From the NCBI GenBank assembly GCA_003131665.1, contig PKWA01000017.1:1382-12368 (forward strand): a stretch of 10,987 nucleotides of DNA, in the 5' to 3' direction. The position numbers were made by a program, and so were the translations under genes. Positions 1-6,713 of the stretch are shown in pieces (within the stretch, counting starts at the first letter, position 1; each line of letters starts with the position of its first letter). Source of the stretch: Acidimicrobiaceae bacterium. GTDB lineage: Bacteria; Actinomycetota; Acidimicrobiia; Acidimicrobiales; RAAP-2. The notes beneath the pieces are model-generated. The model was not told the DNA's origin. It saw nothing but the letters and a program-made list of their open reading frames with translations, and did no database searches.

Positions 1-35
1 TCTAGGGTGGAGACAGTCGATCGAAGGGAAAGAAC

Positions 36-1352
36 ATGGTCGCGACTCTCGCTGGTGTCATCGGACTCGTCGTCGGGGGCGTCATCGCCTGGTCGCTCGC
101 CACTCGTCGTGCGCAGCATCACCGCGACGCCCTCGTACAGGCCAACGCCGATCTCGCCGTTCGTGAGTCCGAACTGTCCGCGGCGAAGTCCAACCTCGAG
201 CGAACCCGCGACGAATACGACGCGGCTCTTAAGAATATGGAGGGCGTCTTTGAGAATCTCTCCAATCGCGTGCTGGCTCAAACGGTCCTTCAATTCAATC
301 AGTCCCAAGAGCAGGTCATGAAGGAGCGTGAGACGACGCTCGATCGAACACTCAAGCCGCTGGCTGACCTGCTCGATGAGTACAAAAGAAATCTCGCGGA
401 GTTCGACAAACAACACGTCGGTGTGCTCGGCGAAGTGAAGAGTCGGGCCGACGAACTACTGACCGAGCAACGTCGCAGTCAAGAAGAGACCCGCCGGCTC
501 AACCAGCTCTTGGGTCGAAGCGATCACCGTGGTCGGTGGGGCGAAATTCAACTCGCCAACGTCCTCGAGGCGTCGGGATTGAAACAACACATCGACTATG
601 AACTACAGGTGTCCTCGACCAGTGAGTCGGGCAAAGCCCAGCGGCCCGACTGCGTCGTGAACATGCCCAACGGGTCGCGCGTCGCGATCGACGCGAAGTT
701 CCCCTTCGACGCCTTTGAGGCCGCGCTTGGCGCGGAGGACGTCGACGAGCGTAAGGCGCTGGAGGTCAAGCACGCGAAGGACCTGCGCGCACACGTCAAG
801 ACCCTGCGAGAGAAGGCGTACTGGGAGTCGATCTCGCCGGCGCCGGAGTTCGTTGCCTGCTTCGTGCCCAGCGACGTCGCGGTCAGTGTCGCCTTCGACG
901 CCGACCCCGAACTGCTCACGTACGCCGCCAAGGAGCGGGTCCTTATCGTCGGTCCGACCAATCTGTTGTCGCTTCTGTGGTCGGTGGTGATGGTGGTGCG
1001 TCAACAGAAACTGGCGATGAACGCTGAGGAGATCTACAAAGTCGCCGAAACCATCTTCGATCGGATCCGATTGGTGGCCGAACCGGTGGCGCGAATGGGC
1101 AAGGCCCTCGACGCGCAGGTGAAGGAGTACAACAGCATGATCACCTCGTTCGAGACGCGCCTGATCGTGAGCGCCCGCGGTTTGCAGAATCTCGGTGGTG
1201 CCGCGCACGCCAAGGAGTTGCCCGAGTTGGGCCAGGTCGAACGACTGGCTGCCCGACTGGATGAAATGAAGTGGGGCGTGGACGCCGAGCATCCGTTGCC
1301 CGAGGGGGCATCGGAGATCATTGAGCTTGAGGGCTTCGAGGAGCCGAACTAA
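36..1352 (+). CDS. rmuC: DNA recombination protein RmuC
   Basis: A 438-residue RmuC-family protein, about the usual family length. Residues 3-23 form one hydrophobic helix that should anchor it in the membrane, followed by Arg/His-rich residues. Residues about 27-160 are charged and heptad-like (coiled coil). From about 165 the RmuC domain begins with the RGRWGE motif and contains a PD-(D/E)xK-like nuclease core: D205 in RPDC, then D219-A-K221 in the strand VAIDAKFP. RmuC is known in E. coli as a factor limiting inversions at short inverted repeats; a nuclease role is inferred from the fold. The ATG at 36 is preceded by the purine-rich GAAGGGA at 23-29. TAGGGT at 3-8 could be a -10 box, but its -35 would lie outside the window. 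The next gene begins 28 nt after the stop on the same strand. Confidence 0.93.
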   Translation: MVATLAGVIGLVVGGVIAWSLATRRAQHHRDALVQANADLAVRESELSAAKSNLERTRDEYDAALKNMEGVFENLSNRVLAQTVLQFNQSQEQVMKERETTLDRTLKPLADLLDEYKRNLAEFDKQHVGVLGEVKSRADELLTEQRRSQEETRRLNQLLGRSDHRGRWGEIQLANVLEASGLKQHIDYELQVSSTSESGKAQRPDCVVNMPNGSRVAIDAKFPFDAFEAALGAEDVDERKALEVKHAKDLRAHVKTLREKAYWESISPAPEFVACFVPSDVAVSVAFDADPELLTYAAKERVLIVGPTNLLSLLWSVVMVVRQQKLAMNAEEIYKVAETIFDRIRLVAEPVARMGKALDAQVKEYNSMITSFETRLIVSARGLQNLGGAAHAKELPELGQVERLAARLDEMKWGVDAEHPLPEGASEIIELEGFEEPN

Positions 1353-1366
1353 AAATCTCCGACGAG

Positions 1367-1372
1367 TAAGTT
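1367..1372 (+). promoter_or_regulatory. Putative -10 box, leaderless start of the downstream gene
   Basis: TAAGTT (pattern TANNNT) lies 8 nt before the GTG at 1381, with no Shine-Dalgarno sequence between. The same hexamer occurs before the second gtrA gene. No clear -35 is visible. Transcription would start at or next to the start codon. Confidence 0.4.
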
Positions 1373-1380
1373 CTCTCAAC

Positions 1381-2376
1381 GTGGCTCGAACTCGCGCGCA
1401 ACGTCGCCGACGTACGTTGCTGATCGTGCTCGCTCTCGCGGCGACCTTGCTGGTCCTGCTCTTCGCGCGCGACGTCTCCAGGTCCGCGCACGGTTCCGCG
1501 ACGTCGCGGCGCAGCGAAGACCGGAGTTTTGGCGCCGTCGCCAACTCGCTGATTGAGAGCGAGAACAACTTCGACGGTCGTCTCGTACTCCTTCTGTCCC
1601 ACGGGGGCACGCTGTCGCGAAGCGTGTTCGCAGCACGTCTGGGTCAACTCAACCAAGAGTTGCCGAGTTGGGCCACGACGGCCGACCTTCTTCGCCGCCC
1701 AGTGTTAGTTCACAACGTCAACGAGACGCTCGATCAGTTGACTCAAGAGCGGGTCGCGGCGTATCAGACCCTTCTTCGTTACGTCGCGCACGCCCTCACC
1801 TTGCCGTGGAGCGCGGGACCCTCGCAGATCGTTGCCGATCCCGCGGCGTCGCTGGTGACGACGGCGCAAAGTTGGAACACCGAGCGTCTCTCATTGGCTC
1901 AAGAACCCGGCCGTGTGCACTTACTCGCGACGAGCTCGTCGAGCGCGGCCTACTTCGCGCAACACGGCGTCGCGGCGCTCGTGAACTCGCCCTCACTCAC
2001 GTTGAACCGTGGAATCGGTATCGCCGCGCTGCAGGTATACCCTTCGCCGTTGCCCGCCGGTGCGGGCGTCTTGCTCTTGCCGCCGGTGACCTCCGTGCAG
2101 TTTGGCGTCTCGGTGCTGAACGCGAGTTACGCCGATCAACCGGTAACTTTGACGCTGCGCGTGACGCCGGTGAACAAGCGGGGTGCGAACTTTACCCAGA
2201 CGCTTCGCACCACACTCGGACCACAGCAGGCCTACGGCTTCGTGCCAGGAGTGCTGCGCACCGCGGCGAGCGAACGAGCCCGCGTCGTCATCACGATCTC
2301 CGGGGCCCCGGCCGCGTCGGGCATGGTCATCTCCGAGACCTACCAGTTGGAAATGTCACCCTCGGGACACTCATAG
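1381..2376 (+). CDS. Unrecognised membrane-anchored protein with exported domain
   Basis: I do not recognise this 331-residue protein. The N-terminus has a cluster of arginines (RRRR at residues 8-11), then one hydrophobic segment at about 12-28, giving a type II anchor with about 300 residues outside the membrane. Residues about 50-200 look mixed and mostly helical. Residues about 215-325 look like a beta-sandwich: alternating strands such as FGVSVLNAS and VTLTLRVTP suggest an Ig-like or CARDB-type fold. No catalytic motif or lipobox is visible. The frame stays open upstream to 1321 inside rmuC, but GTG 1381 is preferred because it begins after the rmuC stop and sits 8 nt after a TAAGTT hexamer. 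The stop is 64 nt before the preferred citrate synthase start. Envelope function is only a guess from topology. Confidence 0.7.
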   Translation: MARTRAQRRRRTLLIVLALAATLLVLLFARDVSRSAHGSATSRRSEDRSFGAVANSLIESENNFDGRLVLLLSHGGTLSRSVFAARLGQLNQELPSWATTADLLRRPVLVHNVNETLDQLTQERVAAYQTLLRYVAHALTLPWSAGPSQIVADPAASLVTTAQSWNTERLSLAQEPGRVHLLATSSSSAAYFAQHGVAALVNSPSLTLNRGIGIAALQVYPSPLPAGAGVLLLPPVTSVQFGVSVLNASYADQPVTLTLRVTPVNKRGANFTQTLRTTLGPQQAYGFVPGVLRTAASERARVVITISGAPAASGMVISETYQLEMSPSGHS

Positions 2377-2381
2377 GGAGA

Positions 2382-2409
2382 TTGGGTTACTGGGCAGTTC
2401 GCCTACGAT
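2382..2409 (+). promoter_or_regulatory. Putative promoter of citrate synthase
   Basis: TTGGGT (2382-2387) and TACGAT (2404-2409) are spaced by 16 nt. They lie in the short gap after the preceding stop. Transcription from here would begin near 2416 and give a leader of about 25 nt carrying GAGG at 2433-2436 before GTG 2441. The -10 overlaps an in-frame ATG at 2408, which argues against that ATG as the start. Confidence 0.4.
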
Positions 2410-2440
2410 GGACACGCAACCAAAATTGAATCGAGGAACC

Positions 2441-3712
2441 GTGACGCAGTCCATTACCGTCACCGACAATCGCAACGGTGAATCCCTAGAGATTCCTATT
2501 GAACACGGCGGCGTGGCCGCCAGTGAGTTTTCCAAGATCTTGCCCGGAGTCTGGTTCTACGACCCGGGCTTTATGTCGACAGCCATGGCGGAGTCGTCCA
2601 TTACCTTCATCGACGGCGACGCCGGGATACTGCGCTATCGCGGGTACCCCATCGAACAACTCGCGGAGCATTCGACGTACGTCGAGGTCGCCTACCTCTT
2701 GTTGCACGGGGAACTGCCGAACGCTCAACAGGCCTCGGACTGGCAGAAGGAGATCACGTACCACACGTACATTCACGAAAACGTCCGCAAGCGTTTCTTG
2801 GAGGGTTTCAACTACGACGCCCACCCGATGGGTATGTTGGTCTCGGCGGTCGCGGCGCTCTCGACGTACTACAAGGACGCCAAGATTCTCTCGGACACCG
2901 AGATCCTGCACAAGCAGATCGTGCGACTCATCGCCAAGATGCCCACGCTGGCCGCCGCCGCGCACCGCTTCTCGGTGGGGATGCCCTTCGTCTACCCCGA
3001 CAACTCCATGGGCTACGCCCAAAACTTCCTTTCGATGATGTGGAAAGTGGCCGAGCCTCGTTACGAGCCCGATCCGGTGCTGGCCCACGCGCTCGACGTG
3101 CTCTTTATCCTGCACGCCGATCACGAACAGAACTGTGGGACCACCGCGATGCGGGTCGTGGCCTCGTCGCACGCCGACCCGTACTCGGCGACCGCCGCCG
3201 CGACGGCGGCGCTCTATGGACCGCGCCACGGCGGCGCCAACGAAGCAGTGATCAAGATGCTGAACAAGATCGGCAGCATGGAGAACGTACCCGCGTACGT
3301 CAACACCGTGAAGGAAGGCAAGGCCCTGCTCGAGGGCTTCGGCCACCGGGTCTACAAGAATTTCGATCCTCGCGCGACGATCATCAAGAGGGTTGCGGAC
3401 GAGGTCTTCGCGGTCACCGGCAGAAATCCGCTGCTCGACATCGCCTTGAAACTCGAAGAGGTCGCGCTCGCTGACGACTACTTCATCTCACGGCGCCTCT
3501 ATCCCAACGTGGACTTCTACTCGGGACTCATCTATCAGGCGATGGGCTTTCCCATGGAGATGTTCACCGTGCTCTTCGCCATCCCGCGCACGTCGGGCTG
3601 GCTGGCCCACTTCCAAGAGCTGCTCCAACAAGACACCAAGATCGCCCGACCGCGCCAGCTCTACATCGGCTCGGACGCGCGCGACTTCGTGCCGATGAAA
3701 AAGCGTCCCTGA
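2441..3712 (+). CDS. gltA: Citrate synthase
   Basis: Type II (hexamer-class) citrate synthase, 423 residues from this start. It condenses oxaloacetate with acetyl-CoA to citrate, the entry step of the TCA cycle, in the cytoplasm. The active-site signatures are intact: HADHEQN (His225 and His228), GPRHGGANE (His263) and the aspartate of FDPRA (Asp309). RGYPIEQLAE is the usual N-terminal motif. GTG 2441 is preferred over the in-frame ATG 2408: it gives an N-terminus (TQSITVTDNRNG) resembling other actinobacterial GltA proteins, has GAGG just upstream, and lies downstream of the likely promoter whose -10 covers 2408. The longer form would be 434 residues. The stop lies 3 nt from the stop of the convergent DinB-like gene. 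Identity is very secure; the start is moderately so. Confidence 0.95.
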   Translation: MTQSITVTDNRNGESLEIPIEHGGVAASEFSKILPGVWFYDPGFMSTAMAESSITFIDGDAGILRYRGYPIEQLAEHSTYVEVAYLLLHGELPNAQQASDWQKEITYHTYIHENVRKRFLEGFNYDAHPMGMLVSAVAALSTYYKDAKILSDTEILHKQIVRLIAKMPTLAAAAHRFSVGMPFVYPDNSMGYAQNFLSMMWKVAEPRYEPDPVLAHALDVLFILHADHEQNCGTTAMRVVASSHADPYSATAAATAALYGPRHGGANEAVIKMLNKIGSMENVPAYVNTVKEGKALLEGFGHRVYKNFDPRATIIKRVADEVFAVTGRNPLLDIALKLEEVALADDYFISRRLYPNVDFYSGLIYQAMGFPMEMFTVLFAIPRTSGWLAHFQELLQQDTKIARPRQLYIGSDARDFVPMKKRP

Positions 3713-3715
3713 CTC

Positions 3716-4180
3716 TTAGGAGTTGAGTGTCTCGCGTAGCTGCGCGGCGTACTCGAGCGGGTGCTCAACGTAGTTGGTGAGCCAGGTGACCAGGGTGTAG
3801 CGACCCGTCTCGGCGTGTTCGGCGAATCGCAGAAGATCCTCGTCGCTCAGGCGCACCAAGAGATCGAGGGCGCATTGACGAAGAGCTCGAAAGAGCGCGA
3901 GGGCGTGTTCGATGGCGAGATCGTCGTAACCGGTGATCGGCGAACTCGCCCACGCCGCGTCGTCGTAACTCTGAATCGACGATCCGTCCGGCTCCGCCAG
4001 TAGTCGTACCAGGCGCACGTAGCCCTGGGCCTGGGCGTCGGTCAGATAGCGCACGAGTTGGCGCGGGCTCTTGGCGCCCGCAAGATGGCGATCGAGGGTG
4101 TCGGGCGTGATCAAAGCGGCGGCGCGAAGGAATTCGTCGGTCGCCGCTTCGTACTCGCGGGCCCAACCTTGCGCGTCCAC
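3716..4180 (-). CDS. DinB/YfiT-like four-helix-bundle protein, degenerate metal site
   Basis: A 154-residue protein resembling the DinB_2/YfiT (thiol-transferase-like) superfamily: an N-terminal helix, then YLTDAQAQGYVRLVRLL, the tract SYDDAAWA, a middle helix pair, and a C-terminal WLTNYVEHPLEYAAQ helix. Members usually bind a metal with one His in the second helix (H-x-AD) and an H-x3-H pair in the last helix. Here the first position is Tyr45, His140 is kept and the third is Tyr144, so metal binding is doubtful. The start is GTG 4180, placed 2 nt after the tesB stop; the AAAGGA inside the last tesB codons serves as ribosome binding site. The frame extends further upstream within tesB, but that part looks like out-of-frame sequence. 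It is probably co-transcribed and translationally coupled with tesB. Substrate unknown. Confidence 0.75.
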   Translation of the reverse strand: MDAQGWAREYEAATDEFLRAAALITPDTLDRHLAGAKSPRQLVRYLTDAQAQGYVRLVRLLAEPDGSSIQSYDDAAWASSPITGYDDLAIEHALALFRALRQCALDLLVRLSDEDLLRFAEHAETGRYTLVTWLTNYVEHPLEYAAQLRETLNS

Positions 4181-4182
4181 GC

Positions 4183-5046
4183 TTATCCTTTGGCTGCCGC
4201 CGGCTTGACGATGCGAGTCAGTCCCTCTTGGACCAACGAGACCTTCAGTTCGCCGTCTTGAGAGAACAAGAAGCCTCGAGCCAGTCCCCGTCCACCAAAG
4301 GCGATGGGCGACTCGGTGTCGTACAACAGCCACTCGTCGGCACGCAGGTCGTGGTGGAACCACATGCAGTGATCGAGGCTCGCGCCCATGAAGCTGCCGT
4401 TATCCCACTGGATCGAATGCGGCTTGAGTATCGCGTCAAAGAGACTCATGTCGCTGGCGTAGGTGACGACGCAGGCGTGCAGGAGTGGGTCGTCGGGCAG
4501 CGGGCCATCGGCCTTGATCCAGAGCCGCTGGTGGGGGTCTTTCGAGCGGTTCTTACTCCAGGGGAGTTCCCCAATAAAACGTTGGTCGATGGGGTGTTGA
4601 CGGTTGTACCACTCGTCCACCTCGCCGAACTCATCCTGGACCCGGTCGAACAGTGATGCGATGGTCTCGGGTCCGGGGACGTCGGGCATGGCCACCTGGT
4701 GGCTGATACTCACCTCGTCGGAGTGAAAGCTCGCCTGCATGTTGTAAATGGCGCGCCCGTGTTGGATAGCCACCACGCGCCTCGTCGTGAAACTCTTGCC
4801 GTCACGGATCCGGTCGACTTCGTAGAGGATTGGCGTGGTGGGATCGCCCGGACGAAGAAAGTACGAATGCAGCGAATGAACGCGGCCGTGAGCGACCGTT
4901 CGTCCCGCCGCCATCAGCGATTGGGCGGCCACTTGGCCACCAAAGGTGCGCTGGCGCTCTTCCTTTGGATGGATTCCCCGATAAACGTTTACTTCGATCG
5001 GCTCGAGGTCTAGAAGATGAACGAGGAACTCCAGGGCTTCAGACAT
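4183..5046 (-). CDS. tesB: Acyl-CoA thioesterase II (TesB)
   Basis: A 287-residue TesB protein of standard length with two hotdog domains. It hydrolyses acyl-CoA to free fatty acid and CoA in the cytoplasm. Domain 1 covers about residues 1-110 (RTFGGQVAAQSL, HSYFLRPGD); domain 2 covers about 170-280 (YASDMS, LDHCMWFH, VQEG). The E. coli catalytic triad Asp204/Thr228/Gln278 maps, with a constant offset of 5, to Asp199, Ser223 and Gln273. Thr to Ser is a conservative change that keeps the hydroxyl. The ATG at 5046 has no Shine-Dalgarno sequence. An AACAAT element ends 6 nt before it, so a leaderless transcript is possible. It is the first gene of a two-gene unit with the DinB-like gene and is divergent from gtrA copy 1. 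Confidence 0.94.
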   Translation of the reverse strand: MSEALEFLVHLLDLEPIEVNVYRGIHPKEERQRTFGGQVAAQSLMAAGRTVAHGRVHSLHSYFLRPGDPTTPILYEVDRIRDGKSFTTRRVVAIQHGRAIYNMQASFHSDEVSISHQVAMPDVPGPETIASLFDRVQDEFGEVDEWYNRQHPIDQRFIGELPWSKNRSKDPHQRLWIKADGPLPDDPLLHACVVTYASDMSLFDAILKPHSIQWDNGSFMGASLDHCMWFHHDLRADEWLLYDTESPIAFGGRGLARGFLFSQDGELKVSLVQEGLTRIVKPAAAKG

Positions 5047-5052
5047 GTGACC

Positions 5053-5080
5053 ATTGTTGCACTTGACGTCACGTCGCCAA
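5053..5080 (-). promoter_or_regulatory. Putative tesB promoter
   Basis: On the minus strand TTGGCG (5080-5075) and AACAAT (5058-5053) are separated by 16 nt, with 6 nt from the -10 to the tesB ATG. The -10 is only a 4/6 match to TATAAT. A 14-bp near-palindrome fills the spacer. Confidence 0.35.
5061..5074. promoter_or_regulatory. Near-palindromic operator candidate
   Basis: ACTTGACGTCACGT matches its reverse complement at 12 of 14 positions and contains the perfect 8-mer TGACGTCA. It lies in the 62-bp gap between divergent tesB and gtrA copy 1. It falls between the putative -35 and -10 of tesB and just upstream of the gtrA promoter region, so a bound dimer could affect both. No regulator is encoded nearby. 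Confidence 0.35.
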
Positions 5081-5095
5081 AGAGTGCGTACCCGG

Positions 5096-5101
5096 TAGAC
5101 T
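5096..5101 (+). promoter_or_regulatory. Putative -10 box, leaderless start of gtrA copy 1
   Basis: TAGACT is followed by 7 nt and then ATG 5109, with no Shine-Dalgarno sequence. No -35 is seen at normal spacing; the TTGACG at 5063 is 27 nt away. Confidence 0.4.
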
Positions 5102-5108
5102 CGACTCG

Positions 5109-5615
5109 ATGATTCAACGACTGCGCTCTTTTGTTTTGTGGTCGCACACCCACCATGGCAAGAAAATGGTTCGCTATGTTCTGGGCTCGGTCATCACGAC
5201 CGCCGTGTCATTTTCTTCCATCGCGATTCTCTACGGCTTTCGCGTTATCCCCGGTGTGATTTGGGCCACGTTGGCCGGTAATTTGATCGCGACCCTGCCC
5301 GCGTATTACTTGAACCGCACGTGGACCTGGGGCAAGCGGGGTCGAAGTCACTTTCGCCGCGAGATCGTGCCGTTTTGGACGATGTCCTTTCTCGGCATCT
5401 CTTTTTCAATGCTCGGCGCGTTTTGGGCCCGGTCCGAAGTGCACTCGCACGCCTGGAGTCGCTTGGCCGATACGGCCCTGGTCACCGGGACCAACGTGGC
5501 GTGCTTTGCCGTCTTCTTTCTCTTGAAGCTGATGGTCTTTAACCGGATCTTTCACGTGAACAAACTCGAACAACTCGATGAGCACCTCAACTTAGAAGAG
5601 ACGACCGCGAGTTAG
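5109..5615 (+). CDS. GtrA-like membrane protein, copy 1
   Basis: A 168-residue integral membrane protein of the GtrA family. Four hydrophobic segments are visible at about residues 22-44, 47-67, 90-107 and 123-146, with basic loops (GKRGRS at 75-80) between. The family motif is seen as AGNLIATLPAYYLNRTWTW. GtrA proteins are thought to help move undecaprenyl-phosphate-linked sugars across the membrane, usually beside a glycosyltransferase that loads the lipid; none is adjacent here. The next gene is a close copy (107 of 168 residues identical by hand count, no gaps needed). The start is ATG 5109, placed 7 nt after TAGACT. The C-terminal tail (FHVNKLEQLDEHLNLEE) is charged and helical. Specific substrate unknown. 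Confidence 0.85.
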   Translation: MIQRLRSFVLWSHTHHGKKMVRYVLGSVITTAVSFSSIAILYGFRVIPGVIWATLAGNLIATLPAYYLNRTWTWGKRGRSHFRREIVPFWTMSFLGISFSMLGAFWARSEVHSHAWSRLADTALVTGTNVACFAVFFLLKLMVFNRIFHVNKLEQLDEHLNLEETTAS

Positions 5616-5645
5616 GCGACCCCTCGGCCCGTAGGACGAGCGCAG

Positions 5646-5651
5646 TAAGTT
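5646..5651 (+). promoter_or_regulatory. Putative -10 box, leaderless start of gtrA copy 2
   Basis: TAAGTT is followed by 7 nt and ATG 5659. GGACTCGATGA here resembles CGACTCGATGA before copy 1, so the start region appears to have been duplicated with the gene. No clear -35 is seen. Confidence 0.4.
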
Positions 5652-5658
5652 GGACTCG

Positions 5659-6165
5659 ATGAAACACTCCATTCGCTCGCTGGTGGCGTGGTCGCACACC
5701 CACCAGGGCAAGAAAGTGGTTCGCTACACGCTCTCTTCGGGCATCACGACCGCGATCTCCTTTAGCGCCGTCGCCGCACTCTACGGTTTTCGAATTATTC
5801 CGAGCGTCATATGGGCAACGCTGGCCGGCAACGTCATCGGTACGGTGCCGGCGTACAACCTGAACCGTCGTTGGACGTGGAACAAGCGCGGTCGCAGCAG
5901 TCTTCGCTACGAACTGGCCCCCTTTCTCGCGATGACGACGTTGGGCATCGCGTTCTCCCAGCTCGGCGCGTGGTGGGCCAAGCACGAAGTGAACGCTCAT
6001 CACTGGAGCCATTTCACCAATACCGTTCTCGTGGCCGGCGCCAATCTCGTGTGCTTTGGAATCTTCTGGGTGCTCAAGTTGATGGTCTTCAATCGAATCT
6101 TTCACGTCAAGCGCTTAGAAGAGATCGATCGCCACCTCACGTTGGAGGAGAAGGCCGCGAGTTAG
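5659..6165 (+). CDS. GtrA-like membrane protein, copy 2
   Basis: A 168-residue paralogue of the preceding gene, exactly the same length and alignable without gaps. It has the same four-helix layout, with AGNVIGTVPAYNLNRRWTW as the family motif. The block LMVFNRIFHV near residues 141-150 is identical in both, as are most of residues 51-60. The most variable parts are the third membrane segment and the loop after it (residues about 81-125), which may set partner or substrate preference. The start is ATG 5659 rather than the in-frame TTG at 5650, since TAAGTT ends 7 nt before the ATG. Both copies end in GCGAGTTAG. The stop overlaps that of convergent yajQ by 4 bases. Likely role as for copy 1: lipid-linked sugar translocation, unproven. 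Confidence 0.85.
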   Translation: MKHSIRSLVAWSHTHQGKKVVRYTLSSGITTAISFSAVAALYGFRIIPSVIWATLAGNVIGTVPAYNLNRRWTWNKRGRSSLRYELAPFLAMTTLGIAFSQLGAWWAKHEVNAHHWSHFTNTVLVAGANLVCFGIFWVLKLMVFNRIFHVKRLEEIDRHLTLEEKAAS

Positions 6166-6650
6166 TCGCGAAAGTTGGTGAACTGCAGGGGCACCGCGAG
6201 GTCGGCCTCTTTGAGTTTCGACATGGCGTGCTGTAGGTCGTCGCGTTGTTTGCCGGTGACGCGTACGTGATCGCCCTGGATCGAGGAACTGAGGCTCTTC
6301 GCGCCCATGTCCTTGATGAGTTTGTTGATCTGCTTACCGACGTCCTGGCTGATGCCGGCGACGAGGGCCACCTTTTGGCGCGCACTGTTGTGGCTGGCCT
6401 CTTCGATCTTGCCGGCGTCGAGGGTCTTGAGTGAGACCGAACGCTTGATCAACTTCTCTATGAGCAGTTGGTACAACGCGCGAAGTCGGTCCTCGGTGGT
6501 GGCGCTCAGGGCCAACTCCTTTTCGGAAAACACGATGAGCGCGTCAGTCCCCTTGAAGTCAAAGCGGGTCGTGGCCTCTCGATTGGCTTGGTCGACCGCG
6601 TTGCGGACCTCTTGGAGGTCAATTTCCGATACGACGTCAAAACTCGGCAT
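6162..6650 (-). CDS. yajQ: YajQ-family nucleotide-binding protein
   Basis: A 162-residue YajQ/UPF0234 protein, the normal family length. It starts with the signature PSFDVVSEIDLQEV and continues with TRFDFKGT, the LIEKLIKRSV segment and the closing LQFTNFRD, all typical. The fold is two ferredoxin-like domains that bind nucleotides; some homologues bind cyclic di-GMP and act as transcriptional co-regulators. Whether this one does cannot be told from sequence. The ATG at 6650 has no Shine-Dalgarno sequence; TACCAT ends 6 nt upstream, so a leaderless mRNA is likely. It is a single gene, divergent from tRNA-Tyr and convergent with gtrA copy 2 (4-base overlap). Confidence 0.93.
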   Translation of the reverse strand: MPSFDVVSEIDLQEVRNAVDQANREATTRFDFKGTDALIVFSEKELALSATTEDRLRALYQLLIEKLIKRSVSLKTLDAGKIEEASHNSARQKVALVAGISQDVGKQINKLIKDMGAKSLSSSIQGDHVRVTGKQRDDLQHAMSKLKEADLAVPLQFTNFRD

Positions 6651-6656
6651 AGCCCG

Positions 6657-6662
6657 ATGGTA
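6657..6662 (-). promoter_or_regulatory. Putative -10 box, leaderless start of yajQ
   Basis: On the minus strand TACCAT is followed by 6 nt and the yajQ ATG (6650). No ribosome binding site and no clear -35 are seen. Confidence 0.4.
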
Positions 6663-6675
6663 GAGCGTCGGGCGT

Positions 6676-6706
6676 TTGGTAGTCGGGTGGGCGCTCGCAG
6701 TAGAAT
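6676..6706 (+). promoter_or_regulatory. Putative tRNA-Tyr promoter
   Basis: TTGGTA (6676-6681) and TAGAAT (6701-6706) are spaced by 19 nt. TAGAAT is a good -10 match. It ends 7 nt before the mature 5' end of the tRNA, so transcription should start at or within about one base of it. Confidence 0.5.
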
Positions 6707-6713
6707 TCTCGAC

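Noticed and set aside
603..1610. Long minus-strand open frame (335 codons) opposite rmuC and the next gene
   Set aside because: It spans two genes on the other strand, has low-complexity Arg/Leu/His-rich composition and no recognisable motif; it is a shadow of high-GC coding sequence.
1668..2429. Plus-strand open frame (253 codons) overlapping the unknown protein
   Set aside because: It is a +1/+2 shadow dominated by Arg, and the overlapping frame has a credible membrane anchor and strand pattern.
2486..3346. Minus-strand open frame (286 codons) opposite citrate synthase
   Set aside because: Val/Arg/His-rich composition with no family features, fully inside a strongly conserved gene.
3711..3724. 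Small hairpin GACTC-TTAG-GAGTT at the gltA/DinB-like junction as a bidirectional terminator
   Set aside because: The stem is 4-5 bp and overlaps both stop codons, with no T-run on either side.
5063..5101. TTGACG at 5063-5068 as the -35 of gtrA copy 1
   Set aside because: The spacer to TAGACT is 27 nt, far beyond the 16-19 nt range. The hexamer is better explained as part of the palindrome.
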